NCBI GenBank assembly: GCA_963765745.1
Contig: CAVXXM010000004.1
Coordinates: 243,201 to 307,200 of the forward strand
Length of the DNA: 64,000 nt
Direction: 5' to 3'
DNA from: JAHFPN01 sp963765745
Lineage (GTDB): Bacteria; Pseudomonadota; Alphaproteobacteria; Rhizobiales; Xanthobacteraceae
Within the stretch, counting starts at the first letter, position 1, and every line of letters starts with the position of its first letter. Below are positions 17,382-26,176 of the stretch, piece after piece. Below the pieces are notes generated by a model. That model was not told the origin of the DNA. It ran no database searches and was given only the letters and a program-made list of their open reading frames with translations. The position numbers and the translations under genes were made by a program.

Positions 17382-18740
17382 TCACTGCACCCGGTTGCCG
17401 GTGATCGTTAGCTGCGCGTAGCGCGCGGCATCGCGCGTGAGGTCGCCGGTGATGGGCTTGAGCCCGTCCATGCCGACGATCGCGCCGGTGCTCGCGCCCA
17501 CGATCAGATTGTCGGCCACCAGCGCCGATCCCGCGCCAGCCGTGACCGAAACCGCAACGCCGACCGGCGAGCTGCGCACCAGATTCCCCGTGACGGTCAC
17601 GTCCCTCAAATAGTTTTTCCAGCCGAGCCAGATGCCGGCGACCGGCGCGCCCTCGATCACGTTGCCGGTGATCGCGGTGTCGGCTTCGGCGGAGATGCCG
17701 GTGCCGCACGCTTCGGTGCTCGTCTTCGGGTCGCCGCGCGTGAACAGATTGCGCACCAGATTGCCCTGGCAGACCGCAAGCCGGCCGCCATGATTGAAAT
17801 TCGTGATGGATATGCCGGTCGCGGCGCCGTCGATCACGTTGGTCGCGATCAATGCGCCCTCGAAGCCGAATTCGGAATAGATCGCGACCTCGCCGAGCTT
17901 GGTGCAGGTGTTGCCGCGGATCTGCAGGTTCGAGGCGGCGTTGCCGCGCACCGCCGAATAGGCGCAGGCATGGATGCGGTTGTCGGCGACGATCACGTTG
18001 CCGGCGCGGAACACGTTGATGCCGTTTCCGTTCTGGCCGGTGCCGCCGTCCTTGGCGCCGATCTGCTCGATGCGATTGCCGGTCACCAGCGTTCCGTCGT
18101 CGCCCACTGCCGAGCGCCAGACCAGAATGCCGTTATTGCCGGCTTCGCGGATCGTGTTGCCCTTGATCGCGAGCCCGCGCGCGTCGAGCGAGAAGATCGC
18201 GGCCTTGGCCGCGCCGACGATCGTGTTGCCGGAAATCTCGCCCTCGACCCGCTCGAGCACGATGCCGTTGCCGCCGCTGGCCGTGAACGTGCAATCGAGG
18301 ATGCGCACGCCTTGTCCATCGCGCAGCGTAACCAAGCCGCGCTTCTCGGGCAGCGTCCGGCCGCTGCCGTCGAAAACGATGCCTTGCAGCGTAATCTCGC
18401 TCGCGCCCGAGGCGGCGATGATCGAAGCGCCATAGCCGAGCACCAGGCGGCTTCCGCCGCGCACGCCGAAAATCTGGCTCCCGCTCGGCAGCACGAGGTC
18501 GGAGGCTCGATAGAGGCCCGGCGGCAGCATGAGCGGAACGCGATGGCGTGCCGCGGCGTCGATCGCCCGCTGCAAGGCCGCCGATTGGTCGTCGAGCGCG
18601 TCCGGCTTGACGCCGAACATCGAGGCGTCGACGCCGAATACGCCGACCGCGCTGGGCGCGGCCTGCACGACCTTGGAGCCGAGCGGATAGGCCACGCCGG
18701 CGGCGGAGAACCCGAGAAGTGTGCGGCGATCGATCGACAT
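17382..18740 (-). CDS. TIGR03808 family Tat-exported beta-helix protein
   Basis: A 452-residue repetitive protein with a twin-arginine leader (MSIDRRTLLGFSAAGVAYP). After an AALQRAIDAAA segment, the body is a run of about 22-residue right-handed beta-helix coils, shown by recurring G-N-x-I/V turns such as ISGNTIVGAAK, IKGNTIREAGNNG and VTGNLVRSSPVG. TIGR03808 is restricted mainly to Rhizobiales, which is one of the taxonomic clues here. It is likely periplasmic; no ligand or enzymatic activity is established for the family. It is convergent with the small membrane protein gene, 8 bases away. Confidence 0.88.
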   Translation of the reverse strand: MSIDRRTLLGFSAAGVAYPLGSKVVQAAPSAVGVFGVDASMFGVKPDALDDQSAALQRAIDAAARHRVPLMLPPGLYRASDLVLPSGSQIFGVRGGSRLVLGYGASIIAASGASEITLQGIVFDGSGRTLPEKRGLVTLRDGQGVRILDCTFTASGGNGIVLERVEGEISGNTIVGAAKAAIFSLDARGLAIKGNTIREAGNNGILVWRSAVGDDGTLVTGNRIEQIGAKDGGTGQNGNGINVFRAGNVIVADNRIHACAYSAVRGNAASNLQIRGNTCTKLGEVAIYSEFGFEGALIATNVIDGAATGISITNFNHGGRLAVCQGNLVRNLFTRGDPKTSTEACGTGISAEADTAITGNVIEGAPVAGIWLGWKNYLRDVTVTGNLVRSSPVGVAVSVTAGAGSALVADNLIVGASTGAIVGMDGLKPITGDLTRDAARYAQLTITGNRVQ

Positions 18741-18812
18741 CTGGTGCTCCCGAAACTTTGGGAGCTCTCCGATCCAAGACGCGTGCCGCGCTTCTGTTTC
18801 GTTTCGGGACGT

Positions 18813-19442
18813 TTACTTTCGCCGCGCCTCGGCCACCAGCGCACGCAGGATCGCCTCGCCGGTTCGAAACAGCGCCATGGCACTGGGCTGCTTGCCAGTC
18901 CGGCGGCGCGTGTTCCGCGCCCGCGGCCAGGGAATATGGATAAAGGTTACCAGCGGCCGGCGCTTCCGTCGGGTCTTATCGAGACAGGTAAACAGGCTCG
19001 CATTGCAGACATAGCGACCAGCATCGCGCGAAAGCTGGGCCGGTACGCCGCCGCGCCGCGCGGCCGCGACCAAGCGACGGATTTCGGGCCGGACGAAAAG
19101 CTCCGCGGGTGCCTTCGGGAAGAGTTTTCGCGACCGGGGAACGGAGCGCATCGCATCGGGATGAATCAGCGAGGCGCCGTTCACCGCCCGCGTCTCGATC
19201 CGCACCCGGTCGCTGCGGCCGGCCAGGCCGAACAGGAGCACTGCGTCCGGGTCGTGTTTCGTCAGCAGGCGCGGCAGCTCCTTGGCGACCGCGGCATAGA
19301 TGGTCGGAAAAACATGGGCATGGATTTTCACTTCGGCCAGACCCGGCCGCCGCATGCGGCCGAGCGCCAGCGCCAGATCGCCGGATGGATTGCGCGGCGC
19401 GCCGGGAAACGGCCCAAATCCGGCGACGAGAACCTTGAGCAT
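18813..19442 (-). CDS. Pyroglutamyl-peptidase I family protein (peptidase C15)
   Basis: A 209-residue cytosolic cysteine peptidase fold that removes N-terminal pyroglutamate in characterised members. The opening VLVAGFGPFPGAPRNPS matches the family, and the triad is in place: E83 (VRIETRAVNG), C146 (RYVCNASL) and H169 (FIHIP). The second conserved C-terminal stretch is divergent and very basic, so substrate preference may differ. The start lies 3 bases after the end of meaB in the same direction, so it is likely the last gene of the meaB operon. No functional link to methylmalonyl-CoA metabolism is obvious. Confidence 0.8.
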   Translation of the reverse strand: MLKVLVAGFGPFPGAPRNPSGDLALALGRMRRPGLAEVKIHAHVFPTIYAAVAKELPRLLTKHDPDAVLLFGLAGRSDRVRIETRAVNGASLIHPDAMRSVPRSRKLFPKAPAELFVRPEIRRLVAAARRGGVPAQLSRDAGRYVCNASLFTCLDKTRRKRRPLVTFIHIPWPRARNTRRRTGKQPSAMALFRTGEAILRALVAEARRK

Positions 19443-19445
19443 CCG

Positions 19446-20429
19446 CTAGAGCCCGAGCAGGCGCGCAAGCTCGTCGGCGGCCTGGGCCGGTGGGATTTTC
19501 CCGGCCGCGACCCCGGCTTCGAGCGCGGGCAGCTTCGCCTTCACTTTCGCGTCGCCACGCAGCCGCTCGCGCAGCCGCTCGTCGATCAGCGCCCACATGG
19601 CGCGCACCTGCTGGGCGCGCCGCTTGGCCTCGAGGCCCTTGGCGCCAAGCTGGCCACGATGCGCGAGTACGGCTTTCCAAATCGGAATAATGCCATCGCC
19701 GGTGAGCGCGGAGAACGTAAGCACCGGAGGCGGCGGCGCGTTGCCGCTGCCGGCGAGAATGTTCAGCGCCGCCTTGAGCGATGCCGCCGCCGCCTTGGCG
19801 CGCGGGATATTGTCGCCATCGGCCTTGTTCACCGCGACGATGTCGGCGAGCTCCAGAACGCCCTTCTTCAATCCCTGCAGCTCGTCGCCGGCGCCGGGAA
19901 GCATCAAGACGAGAAACGTGTCGGTCATTTCCGCCACTTCCGACTCCGACTGGCCCGCGCCGACCGTCTCCACCAGCACCACGTCGTAGCCCGCCGCTTC
20001 GCACAACAGCATCGTCTCGCGCGTGCGCGCGGCGACGCCGCCGAGCGTGCCGGCGGCGGGCGAGGGGCGCACGAACGCGCGCTCGTCCACCGCCAGGCGC
20101 GCCATGCGCGTCTTGTCGCCGAGGATCGACCCGCCGGTGCGCTTCGACGACGGATCGACCGCGAGCACGGCGACGCGGTGGCCCTCGGCCGTGAGATGGC
20201 TGCCGAGCGTGTCGATCGCGGTCGACTTGCCGACGCCGGGCACGCCGGTGATGCCGACGCGCACCGCCTTGCCGGTCGCGGGCAAAAGCTTGCGCAACAG
20301 TTCCTGCGCGCGCGCGCGATGCTCGGGCTTTTTCAATTCGACCAGCGTGATCGCGCGCGCCAGCGCGGCGCGATCGCCTGTGCGAACCTGCTCGGCGAGG
20401 AGGGTGGGGTCTTTCGACAAGGCAGCCAT
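19446..20429 (-). CDS. meaB: Methylmalonyl-CoA mutase-associated GTPase MeaB
   Basis: MeaB is the G-protein chaperone that loads and protects adenosylcobalamin in methylmalonyl-CoA mutase. The 327-residue protein has Walker A GVPGVGKST near residue 62, a switch region DPSSKRTGGSILGDKTRM, the metal site VETVGAGQSE, and the guanine-specificity motif NKAD, followed by the C-terminal dimerisation helices. It starts 8 bases after tctA, while its partner mutase genes lie upstream beyond the tctCBA set, so a transporter operon separates chaperone and enzyme. An upstream in-frame extension to 21179 is a shadow of tctA and is not used. Confidence 0.93.
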   Translation of the reverse strand: MAALSKDPTLLAEQVRTGDRAALARAITLVELKKPEHRARAQELLRKLLPATGKAVRVGITGVPGVGKSTAIDTLGSHLTAEGHRVAVLAVDPSSKRTGGSILGDKTRMARLAVDERAFVRPSPAAGTLGGVAARTRETMLLCEAAGYDVVLVETVGAGQSESEVAEMTDTFLVLMLPGAGDELQGLKKGVLELADIVAVNKADGDNIPRAKAAAASLKAALNILAGSGNAPPPPVLTFSALTGDGIIPIWKAVLAHRGQLGAKGLEAKRRAQQVRAMWALIDERLRERLRGDAKVKAKLPALEAGVAAGKIPPAQAADELARLLGL

Positions 20430-20437
20430 TTTCGCGA

Positions 20438-21922
20438 CTACCGTACCGCGAGCGCCGGCCGGTTCCGCCACAGCATGCCAACCCAAAGTACGATTGTGAT
20501 GACGCCTAGCGTAGCCGCAATCGGGCGCTGGAAGAAGGCGACGAACGATCCGTCGGCCTTGATCATCGAGGTCATGAAGTTCTGTTCCAGCATCTCGCCG
20601 AGTACGAGCCCGAGAATCGCCGGCGCGATCGGAAAGCCATGCTCCTCCATGAGCCATGCGATGAGCCCCATCACCAGCATCAGCGCGATGCCGTAGAACG
20701 AATTGGTCATGGCATAGGCGCCGACCACGCAGAAGATGAGGATAATCGGCAGCAAAACGTTGCGCGGCACGCGCAGGAGCTGTTTCGCCGACTTGATCGC
20801 GGCCCAGCCGATCGGAAGCATCAACAGATTCGCCAGGATGAAGATGATGAATACCGCATAGATGAATTGTGGGTTCTGCAGGAACACCGTGGGGCCCGGG
20901 TTCATGCCCTTCATGTAGAGCACGCCGATCACGATTGCCGTGATCGAGTCGCCGGGAATGCCGAACACCAGTGCCGGAATCCAGGCGCCGCCCAGTGCCG
21001 AATTGTTGGCCGAGGTCGCGTCGACGATGCCTTCGATATGGCCGGTGCCGAATTTCTCCGGCTCCTTTGAAAAGCGCTTCGACACCGCATAGGAAATCCA
21101 GGCCGCGATATCCGCGCCCGCTCCCGGCAGCGCGCCGATCAGGACGCCGATTCCGGACCCGCGCAAGAAATTGACCCAATAGCGCCGCATCACACCGGCA
21201 ACGCCGCGAAAGATATTGCCGACCTTTTGCTGGATCGGCACCGCGGTCTGATCGAGCGCGACCACGCCGCGCAGCACCTCGGAGATCGCGAACATGCCGA
21301 TCATGGCAGGGATGAAGCTGATGCCTTGCAGCAGCTCGACGCTACCAAAGGTGAAGCGCGGATAGCCCGCCGCCGGGTCAATGCCGATGCAGTTGATCGC
21401 GAGCCCGAACAGGAGCGAGATGACGCCCTTGAGCGGGTCGTCGGTGGCGATGAACACCGCGCAGGTCAGGCCGAGCAAGCAGAGCCAGAAATATTCGAAC
21501 GACGAGAAGCTGATCGCGACTTCGGCAAGCGCCGGCGTCGCGACGATGAGAATGATGACGCCGACGAGCCCGCCGAGCACGGAGAAGACGAGATTGACCC
21601 CGAGATTGAGATCGAGTTCGCCCTTTTTCGACATGGCGTAGCTCTCGTCGGTGTAGGCGGCGGACGCCGGCGTGCCCGGAATGCGTAGCATCGCGGCTGG
21701 GATATCGCCGGCGAAGATCGCCATGGCGGTGGCGGTGACGATGGCGCCGAGCGCCGGCACCGGCGGCATGAAGAAGGTGATTGGAACCAGCAGGGCGGTC
21801 GCCATGGTGGCGGTCAGACCCGGCATCGCGCCCACGAAAATTCCGAATACGGCCGAGGCGACGATCACCCACAACACGAAGGGGTCGAAGACGAGTGCGA
21901 CGGCGGCGAAGAGGGGATCCAT
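20438..21922 (-). CDS. tctA: Tripartite tricarboxylate transporter large permease TctA
   Basis: The 494-residue large membrane subunit of a TTT importer, with about 11-12 helices. Two glycine-proline motifs typical of TctA are present, GAMPGLTATMATALL near residue 30 and GALPGAGADIAAW in the middle, along with GIPGDSITAIVIG. It follows tctB with 7 bases between them. The transported acid cannot be read from the sequence. Lying between mutase and meaB genes, a C3-C4 dicarboxylate such as methylmalonate or succinate is an attractive inference. The ATG at 21922 is preferred; the longer in-frame version adds only a non-family leader. Confidence 0.92.
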   Translation of the reverse strand: MDPLFAAVALVFDPFVLWVIVASAVFGIFVGAMPGLTATMATALLVPITFFMPPVPALGAIVTATAMAIFAGDIPAAMLRIPGTPASAAYTDESYAMSKKGELDLNLGVNLVFSVLGGLVGVIILIVATPALAEVAISFSSFEYFWLCLLGLTCAVFIATDDPLKGVISLLFGLAINCIGIDPAAGYPRFTFGSVELLQGISFIPAMIGMFAISEVLRGVVALDQTAVPIQQKVGNIFRGVAGVMRRYWVNFLRGSGIGVLIGALPGAGADIAAWISYAVSKRFSKEPEKFGTGHIEGIVDATSANNSALGGAWIPALVFGIPGDSITAIVIGVLYMKGMNPGPTVFLQNPQFIYAVFIIFILANLLMLPIGWAAIKSAKQLLRVPRNVLLPIILIFCVVGAYAMTNSFYGIALMLVMGLIAWLMEEHGFPIAPAILGLVLGEMLEQNFMTSMIKADGSFVAFFQRPIAATLGVITIVLWVGMLWRNRPALAVR

Positions 21923-21929
21923 CGCGGCC

Positions 21930-22403
21930 TCAGAGGATCGTGGTGAGCCAGCCGCGTGGCAGCGGCACACGCAGGAGCGAGCCGAAGAACCAGTGGATCG
22001 CGATAGTGGCCGTGATCGCTGTCACGATCGCCGGCAGCGGACGCACGCCGAGCCAGAGAAACAGCCCGCCGAGGAAGATGAGTGCGATCGGGATGAAACC
22101 CACCGTATCGGCAGCGAGGACGTAGAGGAGCAGCATGGCGATGACGAGTAGAAAGCTCGTCACCCGCTGGAAGTCGTGCGTCCATGGCGCAAGCTCGACC
22201 CAGGGCGCGCCGGCGCGGCGGGCCACGAAGCCCCTGCGCATCAGCAACGCGCCACAGACGATAAGGCCCACGCCGAGAATGCGCGGAAATAGAGCGGGTC
22301 CATAATTCTGTCCCCGGAACTCGGGAAAGCTCAGGGTCAGCGCAATCATCGCCGTAGCGAGTGCGATCAGCACGAGTCCGGATATGGCGTCGTTTGCGCG
22401 CAA
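21930..22403 (-). CDS. tctB: Tripartite tricarboxylate transporter small permease TctB
   Basis: The 157-residue small membrane subunit of the TTT system, with four helices (about residues 8-28, 40-55, 80-97 and 100-145). The N-terminal FPEFRGQNYGPALFPRILG is the recognisable family stretch. TctB is poorly conserved, so the assignment rests on this segment, the topology and the position between tctC and tctA. The gene follows tctC after an 81-base gap that holds a strong stem-loop. Confidence 0.9.
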   Translation of the reverse strand: MRANDAISGLVLIALATAMIALTLSFPEFRGQNYGPALFPRILGVGLIVCGALLMRRGFVARRAGAPWVELAPWTHDFQRVTSFLLVIAMLLLYVLAADTVGFIPIALIFLGGLFLWLGVRPLPAIVTAITATIAIHWFFGSLLRVPLPRGWLTTIL

Positions 22404-22447
22404 GCGGATGATCTCGATAGCGGGAAGAGTGTGGGGGTGTAAGGGGT

Positions 22448-22476
22448 CATCCGGCGGGCTTGCGGCCCGCCGGATG
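22448..22476 (-). promoter_or_regulatory. Stem-loop between tctC and tctB
   Basis: A perfect 12-bp stem (CATCCGGCGGGC / GCCCGCCGGATG) with a 5-base loop lies between the binding-protein gene and the permease genes on the minus-strand transcript. No U-tract follows on that strand, so it probably limits read-through or 3' decay rather than ending the transcript. It parallels the dctP-dctQ stem-loop. Confidence 0.5.
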
Positions 22477-22484
22477 GGATGGAC

Positions 22485-23480
22485 TCAGGCCTTTGCGAGG
22501 CCAGCGGCCTTCATCGCGTCGCCCATTTTCTTGTCGCTCTCGTCCATGAACTTGGCGAATGCGGCGGCGTCGCCCCAAATCACGCCGAAGCCCCGCGCGG
22601 ACATGAACTCCTGGTATTCCTTCGAGTCATAGACCTTCTTCAGCGAAGCGGTGAGCTTCTCCGCGACCGGGGCGGGAACGCCCTTCGGCGCCGCGAAACC
22701 GCGCCACGCGCCGGTATCGTAGGGAATGTTCATCGCCTCGCGCAGCGTCGGCACATTCGGGAATTGCGGGTTGCGCTTCGCCGCCATCACCGCGAGGCTG
22801 CGTGCCCGGCCGGCCTCGATGATCGCGCGCGCTTCCGGCACCGAACAGGTGACGAGGTCGATGCCGCCGGCGGCGAGATCCTGCATCGCCGGCGCGGCGC
22901 CATTCGACGGCACCCACGCGACGTGGTCGGGTTTCAGCCCCATCGCCGTCACCCAACCGACGAGCGCCAGATGCCAGATGCCGCCCTGGCCCGTGCCTGA
23001 AGCCTTGAACTTGCCGGCCGGCGCGGCCTTGATCGCATCCGCCAGCTCCTTGACGGTCTTGTAGGGCGAATTGACGTTCACCTGGATGCCGGGCGGGTCC
23101 TCGTTCATCAGTGCGAGCGGCGTATAGCTGCGCGGCGCGAGTTCGGTCAGCCCTTGCCAATGCATCATCGCGATTTCGACAGTGATGATGCCGAGCGTGT
23201 AACCGTCCGGTGCCGCGGTCGCGATCGCCGAATGCCCGACCACGCCCGAGCCGCCGGTGCGGTTGACGACATTGAACGGCTGGCCAAGGTCCTTCTCGAG
23301 CACCGCCGCTACGATGCGCGCGGTTGCATCCGTGCCGCCGCCGGCGCCCCATGGGCAGACGAGCGTGATCGGACGGTTAGGGTAGGTCTGTTGGCCAAAC
23401 GAGGGCTTGAGCCCGAGACCTGCAGTGGCGGCCGCTGCGGCGGCCGACGTTGTGAATGCGCGGCGCGTGAGCTTGGACAT
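22485..23480 (-). CDS. tctC: Tripartite tricarboxylate transporter substrate-binding protein (TctC/Bug family)
   Basis: A 331-residue periplasmic receptor for the TTT importer, with a Tat-like leader (LTRRAFTTSAAAAAATAG). Mature-part family features include YPNRPITLVCPWGAGGGTD, the GTGQGGIWHLAL loop that contacts the ligand carboxylate, and the C-terminal GVPAPVAEKLTASLKKV. These place it in the Bug family, whose members bind small carboxylates and amides. It is the first gene of tctCBA and starts 122 bases after mcmA, so it has room for its own promoter. The ligand is unknown. Confidence 0.92.
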   Translation of the reverse strand: MSKLTRRAFTTSAAAAAATAGLGLKPSFGQQTYPNRPITLVCPWGAGGGTDATARIVAAVLEKDLGQPFNVVNRTGGSGVVGHSAIATAAPDGYTLGIITVEIAMMHWQGLTELAPRSYTPLALMNEDPPGIQVNVNSPYKTVKELADAIKAAPAGKFKASGTGQGGIWHLALVGWVTAMGLKPDHVAWVPSNGAAPAMQDLAAGGIDLVTCSVPEARAIIEAGRARSLAVMAAKRNPQFPNVPTLREAMNIPYDTGAWRGFAAPKGVPAPVAEKLTASLKKVYDSKEYQEFMSARGFGVIWGDAAAFAKFMDESDKKMGDAMKAAGLAKA

Positions 23481-23601
23481 GGATTTCCCTCCCGATGGCG
23501 GCCCGGTTCATGTCCGGCCGCTCGATTGATCAAGGATGTTAGCGCCGGTATCGCGGCAGGGACAAGGAGATTGGGAGGGAAGATGGGCTGTCGTGGAACG
23601 A

Positions 23602-25761
23602 TTATACCGCCGCCGCGCGCTTGTGCTCAAGCCGGTGGGCGAGCTTCCTCAGGAGTTCCTCGGCCGCTTCCGCGATCACCGTGCCGGGCGGGAAGATCGC
23701 CTCGGCGCCGGCCGCCTTCACCGCCGCGAAGTCTTGCGGCGGGATCACGCCGCCGACCACGATCATGATATCGCCGCGGCCCTGGCGCTCGAGCTCCGCT
23801 TTGAGCTCCGGCACCAGCGTCAGATGCGCGGCGGCAAGCGACGAAATGCCGATGATGTGCACGTCGTTCTCGACCGCCTGACGCGCGGCCTCGCCGGGCG
23901 TCGCGAACAGCGGGCCGATGTCCACGTCGAAGCCCAGGTCGGCGAACGCCGAGGCAATCACCTTCTGGCCGCGGTCGTGGCCGTCCTGGCCGACCTTGGC
24001 CACGAGAATGCGCGGCCGGCGGCCTTCCTCGGCCTCGAACGCCTCCACCTGCTTCTGCACGCGCTGCACGACATCGGCCATCGGACCGGCCTCCCGGCGA
24101 TAGACGCCGGATATAGCACGCGTCTCGGCGCGGTGGCGGCCCCAGACCTTTTCGAGCGCCATGGAAATCTCGCCGACCGTAGCCTTGGCCCGCGCCGCGT
24201 CGACCGCGAGCGCGAGCAGATTGCCCTTGCCGCTCTCGGCCGTGCGCGTGAGTGCCGCGAGCGCGGCCTCCAGCTTCTTCGGGTCGCGCTCGGCCCGGAG
24301 CTGCGCTAGCTTCTCGATCTGCAGCTTGCGCACGGCGGAATTATCGACCTTCAGGATATCGATCTCGTTCTTTCCATCGGAGCGGTATTTGTTGACGCCG
24401 ACCACGGTCTGCGCGCCGGAGTCGATACGCGCCTGGGTCTTGGCCGCGGCCTCTTCGATGCGCAGCTTCGGGATGCCCGCTTCGATCGCCTTGGCCATGC
24501 CGCCGAGCGCTTCCACTTCCTCGATGTGCTCCCATGCCTTGGCTGCGAGCTCGTAGGTGAGCCGCTCGAGATAAAACGACCCACCCCACGGATCGACGAT
24601 CCTGGTCGTTCCACTTTCCTGCTGCAGGAAGATCTGCGTATTGCGTGCGATGCGGGCGGAGAAATCGGTCGGCAGCGCCAGCGCCTCGTCGAGCGCGTTG
24701 GTATGCAGCGATTGGGTATGGCCTTGCGTCGCGGCCATGGCTTCGATCGCGGTGCGCACCACGTTGTTGAACACGTCCTGCGAGGTGAGCGACCAGCCCG
24801 AGGTCTGCGTATGCGCGCGCAGCATCAGGGACTTCTCGGATTTTGGCTTGAACTGCTTCATCAATTTCGCCCACAGCATGCGCGCGGCGCGCTGCTTGGC
24901 GACCTCCATGAAGAAGTTCATGCCCGCGTTCCAGAAGAACGAGATGCGCGGGGCAAATGCATCAATGTCGAGCCCAGCCTTTAGCCCGGCGCGCACGTAC
25001 TCGACGCCGTCGGCGAGCGTGTAGGCGAGCTCAAGGTCGAGCGTCGCTCCCGCCTCCTGGATGTGATAGCCGGAGACCGAAATCGAATTGAATTTCGGCA
25101 TGTGCTCCGACGTATAGGCGATGATGTCGGAGATGATCCGCATCGAGGGCGCGGGCGGATAGATGTAGGTATTCCGCACCATGAATTCTTTGAGGATGTC
25201 GTTCTGGATGGTGCCCGAGAGCTTCGCCGCCGGCACGCCCTGTTCTTCGGCGGCGACGATATAGAGCGCCAGCACCGGCAGCACCGCGCCGTTCATGGTC
25301 ATCGACACGCTGATCTCGTCGAGTGGGATGCCCGAAAACAAAGTGCGCATGTCGTAGATCGAGTCGATGGCAACGCCCGCCATGCCCACGTCGCCGGAGA
25401 CGCGCGGGTGATCGGAATCGTAGCCGCGGTGGGTGGCGAGATCGAAGGCGACCGAGAGGCCCTTCTGCCCGCCGGCGAGATTGCGCCGATAGAAGGCGTT
25501 GGAATCCTCCGCCGTCGAGAAGCCCGCATATTGGCGGATCGTCCAGGGCTGCGTCACGTACATGGTCGGGTAGGGGCCGCGCAGATAGGGCGCGATGCCG
25601 GGCCAAGTGTCGAGGAAGTCGATCCCTTTGACATCCACCGGGCCATAGCTCGGCTTCACGGCGATGCCTTCGGGCGTGAGCCATGGCTCGTTGCCGGCGG
25701 CGGGCGCCGCAGACTTGGGCTCGCTCCACGCGAGCTTGGCGAAATCGGGAAGGCTACTCAC
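23602..25761 (-). CDS. mcmA: Methylmalonyl-CoA mutase large (catalytic) subunit
   Basis: The 719-residue adenosylcobalamin enzyme that interconverts methylmalonyl-CoA and succinyl-CoA. The N-terminal TIM barrel carries PWTIRQYAGFSTAEDSNAFY and GLSVAFDLATHRGYDSDHPR; the C-terminal B12 domain has the base-off motif DGHDRG (KVGQDGHDRGQK) followed by SSLAAAHLTLVPEL and VVGGVIPPQDF. Length and motifs are complete, so this subunit is intact. It lies downstream of the small-subunit gene with a 113-residue membrane protein between them. Its chaperone meaB lies beyond the tctCBA genes in the same direction. Confidence 0.95.
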   Translation of the reverse strand: MSSLPDFAKLAWSEPKSAAPAAGNEPWLTPEGIAVKPSYGPVDVKGIDFLDTWPGIAPYLRGPYPTMYVTQPWTIRQYAGFSTAEDSNAFYRRNLAGGQKGLSVAFDLATHRGYDSDHPRVSGDVGMAGVAIDSIYDMRTLFSGIPLDEISVSMTMNGAVLPVLALYIVAAEEQGVPAAKLSGTIQNDILKEFMVRNTYIYPPAPSMRIISDIIAYTSEHMPKFNSISVSGYHIQEAGATLDLELAYTLADGVEYVRAGLKAGLDIDAFAPRISFFWNAGMNFFMEVAKQRAARMLWAKLMKQFKPKSEKSLMLRAHTQTSGWSLTSQDVFNNVVRTAIEAMAATQGHTQSLHTNALDEALALPTDFSARIARNTQIFLQQESGTTRIVDPWGGSFYLERLTYELAAKAWEHIEEVEALGGMAKAIEAGIPKLRIEEAAAKTQARIDSGAQTVVGVNKYRSDGKNEIDILKVDNSAVRKLQIEKLAQLRAERDPKKLEAALAALTRTAESGKGNLLALAVDAARAKATVGEISMALEKVWGRHRAETRAISGVYRREAGPMADVVQRVQKQVEAFEAEEGRRPRILVAKVGQDGHDRGQKVIASAFADLGFDVDIGPLFATPGEAARQAVENDVHIIGISSLAAAHLTLVPELKAELERQGRGDIMIVVGGVIPPQDFAAVKAAGAEAIFPPGTVIAEAAEELLRKLAHRLEHKRAAAV

Positions 25762-25810
25762 GAGCGTCTCCGCGCGCTGCCGTGAAAGAAATAATTATAG
25801 CATGGCGCGT

Positions 25811-26152
25811 TCATGACGCCGTCGGCTTCCTGTCATCGGGCTTCTGCTCTTCCACGCTGAGATAGGCCCGGCCGATATAGCGGGTCGCGAAAAACAGTGC
25901 CGCGATATAGGCCGCACCGACCAGCAATCTCATGTTTTCGCTCGCGAGCTTGCCCGACAGCCAAAATGCCGTGACGGCGAACGCTGCGGCCCCCGCATAA
26001 GTAAGAAAGACGACCATCTTGGGAGCGTCGGGACTGCGATTGCGGATCGAATTGTGCGCGATCCAGCAGGCCAGTGCCGCCATAACGACATAGAGCGCGG
26101 GGCCTTGGGCGCTCGATTCCGTGATGCCGAGACTGTGCAGGAATTCGCTCAT
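25811..26152 (-). CDS. Small membrane protein between mutase subunit genes
   Basis: A 113-residue protein with three or four hydrophobic helices (about residues 18-32, 46-66 and 76-95) and a charged C-terminus (SVEEQKPDDRKPTAS). I recognise no family. It starts 24 bases after the small mutase subunit gene and ends 49 bases before the large one, all in one direction, so it is probably co-transcribed. Nothing in it suggests a catalytic role; a membrane accessory is only a guess. Confidence 0.65.
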   Translation of the reverse strand: MSEFLHSLGITESSAQGPALYVVMAALACWIAHNSIRNRSPDAPKMVVFLTYAGAAAFAVTAFWLSGKLASENMRLLVGAAYIAALFFATRYIGRAYLSVEEQKPDDRKPTAS

Positions 26153-26176
26153 CTCATCTTCCTACGCCGCGCTGTT

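Noticed and set aside
17790..20696. A 968-codon plus-strand frame opposite the beta-helix, peptidase and meaB genes
   Set aside because: Antisense shadow of three well-supported genes, with no recognisable domain.
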